NCBI RefSeq assembly: GCF_009768885.1
Contig: NZ_WSQA01000003.1
Coordinates: 310,001 to 374,000, forward strand
Length of the DNA: 64,000 nt
Direction: 5' to 3'
From: Sphingobacterium humi
GTDB lineage: Bacteria > Bacteroidota > Bacteroidia > Sphingobacteriales > Sphingobacteriaceae
The translations under genes were made by a program, and so were the position numbers. Every line of letters begins with the position of its first letter. Within the stretch, counting starts at the first letter, position 1. The notes below the pieces were generated by a model that was given only the letters and a program-made list of their open reading frames with translations, was not told where the DNA came from and searched no databases. This document shows positions 53,465-60,763 of the stretch, piece after piece.

Positions 53465-53995
53465 ATGACGACAATAAAAAACGAACTAATAGGAACCTGG
53501 ACCTTATTATCATATATTGAAATTCCCACGAATGGTGCTGATAGCACATTCCCGATGGGGCAAAATCCAACCGGCTTGTTGATGTATGGCGCTGATGGCC
53601 ATATGTCGGTACAGATTTCCAATTCCAATCGGCCAAAGTTCAGCTCGAACGATCGTTACTTGGCCGAAGAAGAGGAAATGCTGGCCTGTATTAAAGGATT
53701 TATAGCCTTTTCTGCCTCTTACCATATCGACAATAAAAACGCCATTGTAAAGTATCATATCAATACCTCATCCTTTCCGAATTGGGAAGGTGCTATTCAA
53801 GAACGTAAGGTAGACTTTGAAGGCGATATTCTCTATTTAAAGTCTGTAGAGCCTATTCTATCCGGCGGCGGTTATGTACATAGCTATATGACCTGGCGTA
53901 GGGTGGAGAAGGAGGAGCTGCTATCGCGGCGCGCACGATTCTTGGAACTGCAAAGTAGCAAGCGAAACCTGAGCTCTATGGAGGACTTAGACTAA
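53465..53995 (+). CDS. Lipocalin-like domain protein
   Basis: A 176-residue protein with the Lipocalin_5-like start LIGTWTLLSYIEI and the later GLLMYGADGHMSVQI and VHSYMTWRRVEKE motifs of that family. No signal peptide is visible, so it is probably cytoplasmic. It may bind a small hydrophobic ligand; nothing in the context says which. Confidence 0.82.
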   Translation: MTTIKNELIGTWTLLSYIEIPTNGADSTFPMGQNPTGLLMYGADGHMSVQISNSNRPKFSSNDRYLAEEEEMLACIKGFIAFSASYHIDNKNAIVKYHINTSSFPNWEGAIQERKVDFEGDILYLKSVEPILSGGGYVHSYMTWRRVEKEELLSRRARFLELQSSKRNLSSMEDLD

Positions 53996-54053
53996 ACTGT
54001 CGGATAGGTGCAATTTTTCTGTGACAGGCTGCACTGTTTTTTTTAAAAAAGCG

Positions 54054-54061
54054 TACCTTTG
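54054..54061 (+). promoter_or_regulatory. -7 box of the PurF-like gene
   Basis: TACCTTTG matches TAnnTTTG exactly. It overlaps an in-frame GTG at 54061, so that codon cannot be the start and the ATG at 54079 is used. Confidence 0.65.
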
Positions 54062-54078
54062 TGCCATCAATTCAAGCT

Positions 54079-55989
54079 ATGAGTGACGCTATAAAACACG
54101 AGTGCGGAATAGCACTTATTCGATTGTTAAAACCCCTTTCTTATTATCAGGAAAAATACGGAACGCCCTACTACGGCATCAACAAGTTGTACCTCCTTAT
54201 GGAGAAACAACATAACCGTGGTCAGGATGGTGCCGGTATTGCGACGATTAAGTTCGACGTAAAACCAGGCAACCGCTATATTTCCCGCTACAGAGCAATG
54301 GGTTCTTCTGCTGTGGCGGAGATTTTTGAATACGTTCAAAAGAAATTCGCTGCAGTACAAAAAGCTTTTCCTGAGGAGGCCAAAGATACCCAATGGCTCA
54401 AGGAAAATGTAAGCTTTACAGGCGAGGTACTATTAGGTCACCTTCGTTACGGTACGCATGGTAAAAATTCCATCGAGAGTTGCCACCCTTTTCTGCGCCA
54501 GAATAACTGGATGTCGAGAAACTTGGTGGTGGCCGGAAACTTCAACATGACCAACGTAGATGAGCTGTTGCAGCAACTTTACGACCTTGGTCAGCACCCG
54601 AAAGAACAAGCCGACACCGTAACAGTATTAGAGAAAATTGGTCACTTCCTGGATGAGGAAAATCAGAAGCTCTTCGATCATTTTAAGAAAGAAGGCTATT
54701 CTAATATTGAGATTTCTGCACAGATTGCCAAGAACATCGATGTATCTAAAATCTTGACCCGTTCGGCGAAAACTTGGGATGGTGGTTATACCATCGCTGG
54801 TATCTTCGGACATGGAGATGCTTTCGTGATGCGCGACCCTGCAGGTATCCGCCCGGCCTTCTATTACCAAGATGAGGAGGTATTAGTGGTGGCATCAGAA
54901 CGCCCGGTAATCCAAACAGCGTTTAATATTCCATTACAAGCGGTAAAAGAAATTAAACCTGGCCATGCCCTGATTGCGAAAAAAGACGGTACGGTTTCGG
55001 AAGAAATGTTCAGACAACCGGTAGAACAGAAATCCTGTTCTTTCGAGCGTATCTATTTCTCCAGAGGATCGGATGCCGATATCTACCAAGAACGTAAATC
55101 ATTAGGTCGCTTATTATGCCCTCAGGTATTGAAGAGCATTGATAGCGATATTAAAAATACCGTATTCTCCTTTATTCCGAATACCGCCGAAGTTTCTTAC
55201 TACGGTATGATGGAAGGGATTAACGAGCATGTGCGTAAGGTGCAGAAAGATTGCTTGTTAAAACGTGCGGATAAGATTTCTGACGAGGAACTGGAAGAGG
55301 TGCTGAGCATGTCGCCACGTTTTGAGAAATTAAACGTGAAGGATGCGAAGTTACGTACGTTTATTACGCAGGACGCTGACCGCCAGGATATGGTGCAGCA
55401 CGTGTATGACACTACCTACGGTATTGTAAATGATCATGAAGATACTATTGTGGCTATCGACGACTCCATTGTTCGCGGTACGACCCTAAAACAAAGTATC
55501 CTGACTATTCTGGATCGCTTGCATCCGAAGAAGATCGTGATTGTATCTTCGGCACCGCAGATCCGTTATCCGGATTGTTATGGTATCGATATGTCGCGTA
55601 TGGGTGAGTTCGTGGCTTTCGAAGCGGCTATCTCCCTATTACGTAAAAAAGGATTAGCGCATATTATCGATGAGGTCTACCAGAAATGTTTAGCCTCAAC
55701 CACGATGCCTAAAGATAAAATCGAAAACTATGTGAAAGCAATCTATGAGCCGTTTACCGATGAGGAGATCTCTCAGGAAATTGCCCGTATTGTTAAGCCA
55801 CATAGCTTAAAAGCAGAATTGGAAGTGATATTCCAAACCTTGGACAACTTACATATCGCTTGTCCTAATCATAAAGGCGATTGGTACTTCTCTGGTAACT
55901 ACCCAACTCCGGGTGGTAACAAAGTTGTAAACCGCGCATTCATGAACTGGATGGAAGGTAAAAACGTGAGAGCTTACTTCAGTAGCTAA
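54079..55989 (+). CDS. Large PurF-like amidophosphoribosyltransferase
   Basis: A 636-residue class II glutamine amidotransferase. The precursor begins with eight residues before Cys9 (KHECGIAL), which would become the N-terminal nucleophile after propeptide cleavage. The phosphoribosyl-transfer domain carries the PRPP loop VAIDDSIVRGTTLKQ (about residues 456-470). The normal PurF is about 500 residues; this longer form with an internal insert is common in Bacteroidota and may act in addition to a standard PurF. No other purine genes are near. Start is fixed by the -7 box at 54054. Confidence 0.85.
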   Translation: MSDAIKHECGIALIRLLKPLSYYQEKYGTPYYGINKLYLLMEKQHNRGQDGAGIATIKFDVKPGNRYISRYRAMGSSAVAEIFEYVQKKFAAVQKAFPEEAKDTQWLKENVSFTGEVLLGHLRYGTHGKNSIESCHPFLRQNNWMSRNLVVAGNFNMTNVDELLQQLYDLGQHPKEQADTVTVLEKIGHFLDEENQKLFDHFKKEGYSNIEISAQIAKNIDVSKILTRSAKTWDGGYTIAGIFGHGDAFVMRDPAGIRPAFYYQDEEVLVVASERPVIQTAFNIPLQAVKEIKPGHALIAKKDGTVSEEMFRQPVEQKSCSFERIYFSRGSDADIYQERKSLGRLLCPQVLKSIDSDIKNTVFSFIPNTAEVSYYGMMEGINEHVRKVQKDCLLKRADKISDEELEEVLSMSPRFEKLNVKDAKLRTFITQDADRQDMVQHVYDTTYGIVNDHEDTIVAIDDSIVRGTTLKQSILTILDRLHPKKIVIVSSAPQIRYPDCYGIDMSRMGEFVAFEAAISLLRKKGLAHIIDEVYQKCLASTTMPKDKIENYVKAIYEPFTDEEISQEIARIVKPHSLKAELEVIFQTLDNLHIACPNHKGDWYFSGNYPTPGGNKVVNRAFMNWMEGKNVRAYFSS

Positions 55990-56005
55990 GCGTTAAGGAT
56001 AAAAG

Positions 56006-56038
56006 AAAAGGCGGTGCAAGATGATTGCACCGCCTTTT
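56006..56038. terminator. Bidirectional terminator after the PurF-like gene
   Basis: A 14-base stem AAAAGGCGGTGCAA...TTGCACCGCCTTTT with a five-base loop and T-run, shared with the convergent L,D-transpeptidase gene. Confidence 0.85.
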
Positions 56039-56068
56039 TTATGGGCTAGGATTCCGAAAGGAATCCGA

Positions 56069-56851
56069 TTAGTTCAATACGGCTTTCTGCTCTGTTTTCG
56101 GAGCTTCCTGATGTTCCGCAATCATGGTTGGATTAGGGAGCATAGGTTTCAATTTAATGACTTTGCTAGACGCTAGGTAATCCTTATTGCCGGCGTAAAT
56201 AAACATCATCGTACCGTTTTTAATGGTATTGATAATAGGTTTATTAAGCTCTCTTGGCAAGGCAGGGCATCCGTAGCTACGACCTAGACGTCCGGTAGAA
56301 CGGATGATGTCTTGGCTGCAGTAGTCGGCACCATGCATTACAATGGCACGGGCCAAAGCCTGATCGTTTATTCCTTCTTCCAATCCATTCAGACGTAAGG
56401 AATAACCATTACCACCTTGATAGGTTCCAGCCGTGCTGTAAAAGCCTAAGGAACTTTGAAAAGAGCCATGCTTGTTTGAGAAGGCTGTGGCAAATTTCTC
56501 GCCGCTATTTCTTCCATGTGAAACAATGGTATGGTATAGCAACTTCTTGTTCTTCAGATCGATAACATACATCCGTTTATCGGTGGATGGAAGCGTAAAA
56601 TCTATAATGGTGATGATATCCTTGTTCTTGAAGTTTAGCGCGCTATAGCCTTGCATGGCCTGCTCGAAAGCCTCATATTTAAGGATAGTCGATAGGTGAA
56701 GTTCTTCGTAAAGACTTCGGGTTGGATCGATATGTTCTTTCTCGATTGTCTTGACTTCTTTGTGGGATAGTTGTGCATTGCTGCTGTTTAGGTCGATAGG
56801 TAACACCGAAGTGGCTACCGCCCACAAAGAAAGAAACATTAGTTTATTCAT
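56069..56851 (-). CDS. Murein L,D-transpeptidase catalytic-domain family protein
   Basis: A 260-residue protein with a possible signal peptide (about residues 1-20). The catalytic part has IVMHGADYCSQ and GRLGRSYGCPALPRELNKP (about residues 170-205); the Cys in SYGCPA is the nucleophile. Family members crosslink or remodel peptidoglycan. The ATG at 56851 replaces an in-frame TTG and follows a GAGGG ribosome-binding site. An exact -7 box (minus-strand TAGTTTTG at 56876-56883) lies upstream. Confidence 0.88.
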   Translation of the reverse strand: MNKLMFLSLWAVATSVLPIDLNSSNAQLSHKEVKTIEKEHIDPTRSLYEELHLSTILKYEAFEQAMQGYSALNFKNKDIITIIDFTLPSTDKRMYVIDLKNKKLLYHTIVSHGRNSGEKFATAFSNKHGSFQSSLGFYSTAGTYQGGNGYSLRLNGLEEGINDQALARAIVMHGADYCSQDIIRSTGRLGRSYGCPALPRELNKPIINTIKNGTMMFIYAGNKDYLASSKVIKLKPMLPNPTMIAEHQEAPKTEQKAVLN

Positions 56852-56875
56852 AAGCAATTCCCTCGTTTACAAATA

Positions 56876-56883
56876 CAAAACTA
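56876..56883 (-). promoter_or_regulatory. -7 box of the first L,D-transpeptidase gene
   Basis: Minus-strand TAGTTTTG matches TAnnTTTG exactly, 25 bases before the start at 56851. Confidence 0.55.
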
Positions 56884-56917
56884 ATAAAAATGTGACAATC
56901 AAAGTGTTAAAAATCCT

Positions 56918-57949
56918 TTAATCGATCACCACAACGAGCGAACTCATGGTTTTTGACCAATCATAAACAAATTTAGCATGAGATGACGCGTTCCTGACAC
57001 ACATATGCGAACGTGGAGTAGTGCCTAATGACCAGCTGTATTCAATAATCTTTCCCTTAGGATTGTTCACCGGAACCCCATGAATATAGGCTCCATTGGT
57101 AAATCTGCTGGCATATGGGGCATATCCTTCGATGGTTGAAGTGCCATCTTTCACATAGAACATCTTGGCTTTTTTCTCCTGAATGACGAACATCCCGACA
57201 GGGGTTTCCATCGCATGCGGAGGCTTATGCTGACCCGATGTAGCCGGGTTCATACTGCGTATTTTCCACTCATTTTCACCGGTACGCTCTACAGTACAAA
57301 TATTCTGGTTTGTAACATCTACAAACACAACATGGTTAATATTCATGGTATCGCCGATGGTTTTTACATAGCGCTTTGGCACAAACCAAGTCCCATCGAA
57401 GGATATTCCAGATACTTCAACCATATCCAAGGTGTCGCTGCTTTTTAAGCGCACTAAAGAGCCATCGCGACCGTAGATGCTAGGTTTCTCGCTATCCTGA
57501 GTACGATATAAGGGTGCCGATTGGTACTTCTCGGTACCTAAGCTATCCGATACACGCTTATAGGCATTACGTACGAAGTTCTCTACTACCGGAGCTTCGC
57601 GATTACGATTCTTATAGTTCTGCAATACGGCATAGGTGTTGGGCTCGCGCTGAAAGTTCTCGATGTAGGCTAGTTTTTCTTTAATCTTATCGAATTGGAA
57701 ATGACGGGTGGTATCCTTATAAGGATAGGTTTCCTCCAGGTCGTATTTCTCAAAGCTAATTTCTTTATCCAGTTTGATATCTGCGGCGGTTCGCGGTCTA
57801 GCTTTCTCGGCTTCTTCCGCTTTTTTAACCTTTTCCAACGAGTCTAATCGACGTTGTTCAGCAGGATCAATAGTTTTTGGTGATGAATTCTTACAAGCAG
57901 CCAGTCCTAAAAAGGCCATAAAGAATAGCAAGAAAAAGTTATTTCTCAT
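56918..57949 (-). CDS. YkuD-type L,D-transpeptidase lipoprotein
   Basis: A 343-residue lipoprotein: signal peptide with lipobox LAAC (Cys19), a Lys/Glu-rich linker (about 25-65), then the C-terminal YkuD domain (about 190-340). The catalytic motif reads HGVPVN and SHMCVRNAS; the usual G in SHGC is replaced by Met, the Cys and Arg remain. It would form 3-3 peptidoglycan crosslinks or link proteins to the wall. It lies 66 bases before the other transpeptidase gene on the same strand. Confidence 0.85.
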   Translation of the reverse strand: MRNNFFLLFFMAFLGLAACKNSSPKTIDPAEQRRLDSLEKVKKAEEAEKARPRTAADIKLDKEISFEKYDLEETYPYKDTTRHFQFDKIKEKLAYIENFQREPNTYAVLQNYKNRNREAPVVENFVRNAYKRVSDSLGTEKYQSAPLYRTQDSEKPSIYGRDGSLVRLKSSDTLDMVEVSGISFDGTWFVPKRYVKTIGDTMNINHVVFVDVTNQNICTVERTGENEWKIRSMNPATSGQHKPPHAMETPVGMFVIQEKKAKMFYVKDGTSTIEGYAPYASRFTNGAYIHGVPVNNPKGKIIEYSWSLGTTPRSHMCVRNASSHAKFVYDWSKTMSSLVVVID

Positions 57950-57986
57950 TCGGTATTAATAGTTTTTTTGGATTTCAAAAATTGCT

Positions 57987-57994
57987 CAAAGATA
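57987..57994 (-). promoter_or_regulatory. -7 box of the YkuD transpeptidase gene
   Basis: Minus-strand TATCTTTG is an exact match, about 38 bases before the start at 57949. Confidence 0.55.
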
Positions 57995-58062
57995 TAAAAT
58001 ACTTTGTTTCAATCTTTAAACTACTAAAAATCGTTCCATTATTCAGTTTATCACGAAAAAGT

Positions 58063-58070
58063 TAATTTTG
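58063..58070 (+). promoter_or_regulatory. -7 box of the Nudix hydrolase gene (leaderless)
   Basis: TAATTTTG matches TAnnTTTG exactly. The ATG at 58076 is five bases later, so the transcript probably starts at the ATG; the in-frame GTG at 58070 lies inside the box and is not used. Confidence 0.6.
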
Positions 58071-58075
58071 TGGGT

Positions 58076-58489
58076 ATGATTGAGGATCCTTATTTACCTA
58101 TTGCGGTTGCTGTGATAATCAGTGCCGACGATCGTTTATTGATTGTTCAGAAACAATCCTCTAGCTATTATCAATTGCCGGGAGGGAAGATGGATGGCGA
58201 GGAGCAAGCCATCGAAGCCTTAAAGCGGGAGCTGGCAGAAGAGCTAAATTTAACCATAGCCGATCATCAGATTCACTTTGCGGGTATCCATGAGGCGAAA
58301 GCAGTGAACGAGGCGGGTCGGATTGTGCAGGGACATGTCTTCATCGTGACATTGGCTGCATCACAAGAGCAGGTTCAGGCGCATGCAGAACTGCGGGAAG
58401 TACATTGGCTGGCCAAAGCGGAAATACAGGATTACAAATTAGCCAACTTATTGCGGGAATTCGCCTTGCCTATCTGGCTAAATAAGTAA
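58076..58489 (+). CDS. Nudix hydrolase
   Basis: A 137-residue Nudix enzyme. The Nudix box GGKMDGEEQAIEALKRELAEELNL (about residues 36-59) is intact, with the catalytic REL-x-EE. It should hydrolyse a nucleoside diphosphate linked to another group; the small size is that of MutT-like housecleaning enzymes. It follows its promoter without a leader. Confidence 0.9.
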   Translation: MIEDPYLPIAVAVIISADDRLLIVQKQSSSYYQLPGGKMDGEEQAIEALKRELAEELNLTIADHQIHFAGIHEAKAVNEAGRIVQGHVFIVTLAASQEQVQAHAELREVHWLAKAEIQDYKLANLLREFALPIWLNK

Positions 58490-58556
58490 GGGCTGCCCGA
58501 AGGCAACCCTAAACTTGTTTGATTTACTACTATCTATGATTTACTAACCTGTTATC

Positions 58557-59150
58557 TTAGAAGTGGAATTGAACACCCAAAGTAGGTGCTAAAGAGTTAA
58601 CATCTAAACCGTATTGGTTGGTGGTAACTTTATTATCCACTAATTTATCTTCACGAGTGCTGTTGTTGTAATACAAACCTCTTACTTTTAATTCAATACC
58701 AATGTTGCTGGTTGGGAAGTAAGCAATACCTGGTGCTAATTCAACGCCGTAGTTTGCGGTGGTACCAGTTTTTGTATCGTCTGTTTTGCTAGTTCCCCAT
58801 GACATAGGTACAGTTAACTGACCGAAGAATTTTACAGGGCCTTCGTTTTTGCTATACATTCTTCCGTATGGAGCTAATACAAATGCTGAATTTGTAGATT
58901 CGGTATTAGAACTATTCTCTTTTTTATCCCACTTGTATCCAACTCCTGTACCTACTGCAATGTTATCTGCTACGAAGTATCCTACTTGAGGAACGATACT
59001 GAAGCCGTTTGATTTTACGTCTGAATCTTTAACTGTTTCTCCGGCGAATCCTACTTGACCACCTAAGATGAATTTTCCTTGTTCTGTTTGAGCGTTAGCG
59101 GCAAATGAAATAGCTGTAGCAGCTGTTAATGTAAGTAATAATTTTTTCAT
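58557..59150 (-). CDS. Outer-membrane beta-barrel protein
   Basis: A 197-residue protein with a signal peptide ending AANAQ (about residue 21) and alternating residues of eight or so beta strands; it ends in the aromatic F that marks barrel assembly (GVQFHF). It is like the small OmpW/porin-like proteins of Bacteroidota. The 362-base gap to the divergent MFS gene holds two palindromes but no clear promoter. Confidence 0.85.
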   Translation of the reverse strand: MKKLLLTLTAATAISFAANAQTEQGKFILGGQVGFAGETVKDSDVKSNGFSIVPQVGYFVADNIAVGTGVGYKWDKKENSSNTESTNSAFVLAPYGRMYSKNEGPVKFFGQLTVPMSWGTSKTDDTKTGTTANYGVELAPGIAYFPTSNIGIELKVRGLYYNNSTREDKLVDNKVTTNQYGLDVNSLAPTLGVQFHF

Positions 59151-59169
59151 ATCTTAATAATGTTTAAAT

Positions 59170-59197
59170 ACTGACTTTCTTGTCATATGTAGTCAGT
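59170..59197. promoter_or_regulatory. Palindrome one of a repeated pair (ACTGACT/AGTCAGT)
   Basis: ACTGACT (59170-59176) and AGTCAGT (59191-59197) form a perfect seven-base inverted repeat 20 bases before the barrel gene start. The same core CTGACT/AGTCAG returns 200 bases away at 59370-59394, so both may bind one regulator of the divergent barrel and MFS genes. Confidence 0.35.
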
Positions 59198-59369
59198 TGT
59201 TCAAACCCTGTGCCAAACCTCCATCCATCTTAGTTTCCAATTGTCAGCGAATTATCAGGTATTCCTAAGGTCTTAAGAATTAGTGGATTAATTTAAACGT
59301 TATTTTTATTTCTTCCTTTTTAATGACATTAAATAAACAATAGGGCGAATTATTGAAAACTGCCATTGT

Positions 59370-59394
59370 CTGACTTTTGTTTAAAATAAGTCAG
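59370..59394. promoter_or_regulatory. Palindrome two of the repeated pair (CTGACTT/AAGTCAG)
   Basis: CTGACTT-N11-AAGTCAG is a perfect seven-base inverted repeat with the same core as at 59170-59197. It lies about 120 bases before the MFS start. The remaining gap shows no promoter consensus. Confidence 0.35.
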
Positions 59395-59512
59395 TGTGTC
59401 AGGCTAACTGTACAAGGTGACATGACAGATTGTTCCTTTTCTATGTGGTCGCGTTCTTATTTCTGCTGAAAATCCGTTATTTTCGTTCTACACTTTCGGA
59501 ATTCCTGCTCCT

Positions 59513-60721
59513 ATGATTCAAGCGCAAGCAAAACTTTCTCCCACAGTACTCTGGTTAATGTCTATAATTTCGGCTGTTGTAGTCGCAAACAATTATTACA
59601 ACCAGCCTTTACTGGCAGAGATTGCTATGGTCTTTCAGGTATCGGAAGGGGAGGTGAGTCGAATTACGGTATTAACGCAGTTAGGCTATGCATTCGGGTT
59701 ACTGATGATTATCCCTTTAGGTGATAAGTTTCCCCGAAAGCGCCTTATCTTAATCGATTTGCTCTTTGTGCTGGCCGCTTTAATATGGATGGCCCTTGCT
59801 CAATCCTTCTGGATGCTCTTTGTTGCTAGTTTCCTGATCGGTTGCAGCTCCGTGATTCCGCAATTGTTTATCCCCATGGCGGCTGATTTATCCAGTCCGG
59901 AGAATCGATCGAAAAACCTAGGCCTTATTATGTCGGGGTTGTTATTAGGCATCTTGCTATCCCGATTTGTTGGGGGCATCGTCGGGGATTTATGGGGCTG
60001 GCGAAGCATCTATTGGATTGCCGCTGGACTGATGGTATGCTCCTGGTTGGCGATCTATCGCCTCTTCCCGGAGATAAAACCCAATTTCAAGGGGAATTAC
60101 CTTTCATTGATGCAGTCTGTTTGGCATCTGGCGAAATCACAGCCTGTCCTTCAACTGGCCGCTTTCCGCGGCGCGATGGGTTTTGCTGCCCTCTGCACGA
60201 TTTTCACCACGCTAGCCTTTCACCTGGAGCAGCCACCTTTTGAGGTTGGGCCTACGGTGGCAGGAAGTTTTGGCTTGGTCGGTGCTGCCGGCGCGCTGGC
60301 CGCCGCATTCGTTGGGCAATTGACACGGCGCTTGTCCGTTCAGCGTATCATCAGCCTTTCCTTGGCCATCATTCTCCTCAGTTGGATCTTTACCTACTTC
60401 GGTGGTGAAACCTACCTAGGCCTTATTATAGGGATTATCCTCATCGATTTGGGATTGCAATCATCCCATATTATGAACCAGAGCGATTATTTCTCGATTA
60501 AAACGACGGCCACCAGTCGATTGAATACCGTATATATGGTAAGTTATTTTATCGGGGGATCTTTCGGGTCGTGGTCGGCAGCGGAGGCTTGGGAATACGG
60601 CGGTTGGCCCGCGGTCTGTGCGGTAGGATTTCTGTATAGCTTGTTAGCGCTGTTAGCTCATTTGCTCTTTGCGAAAAAGCTAGGAACAGCAAAAGAAAAG
60701 GCCGCTTCTGGAGCTGCTTAG
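59513..60721 (+). CDS. MFS transporter
   Basis: A 402-residue inner-membrane transporter with 12 predicted helices. The MFS loop motif between helices 2 and 3 reads GDKFPRKRLI (about residues 72-81), and YNQPLLAEIAMVF near residue 28 is typical of a set of drug or sugar-efflux MFS proteins. It is divergent from the barrel gene and ends 42 bases before the convergent copper ATPase. Substrate unknown. Confidence 0.9.
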   Translation: MIQAQAKLSPTVLWLMSIISAVVVANNYYNQPLLAEIAMVFQVSEGEVSRITVLTQLGYAFGLLMIIPLGDKFPRKRLILIDLLFVLAALIWMALAQSFWMLFVASFLIGCSSVIPQLFIPMAADLSSPENRSKNLGLIMSGLLLGILLSRFVGGIVGDLWGWRSIYWIAAGLMVCSWLAIYRLFPEIKPNFKGNYLSLMQSVWHLAKSQPVLQLAAFRGAMGFAALCTIFTTLAFHLEQPPFEVGPTVAGSFGLVGAAGALAAAFVGQLTRRLSVQRIISLSLAIILLSWIFTYFGGETYLGLIIGIILIDLGLQSSHIMNQSDYFSIKTTATSRLNTVYMVSYFIGGSFGSWSAAEAWEYGGWPAVCAVGFLYSLLALLAHLLFAKKLGTAKEKAASGAA

Positions 60722-60763
60722 CCCAAGCCAAGTTCAGAAGCGACCTGCAAGGTCTTCAACGTC

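Noticed and set aside
60703..60754. A hairpin between the MFS gene and the copper ATPase gene as terminator
   Set aside because: The eight-base arms are separated by 24 bases and no T-run follows on either strand.
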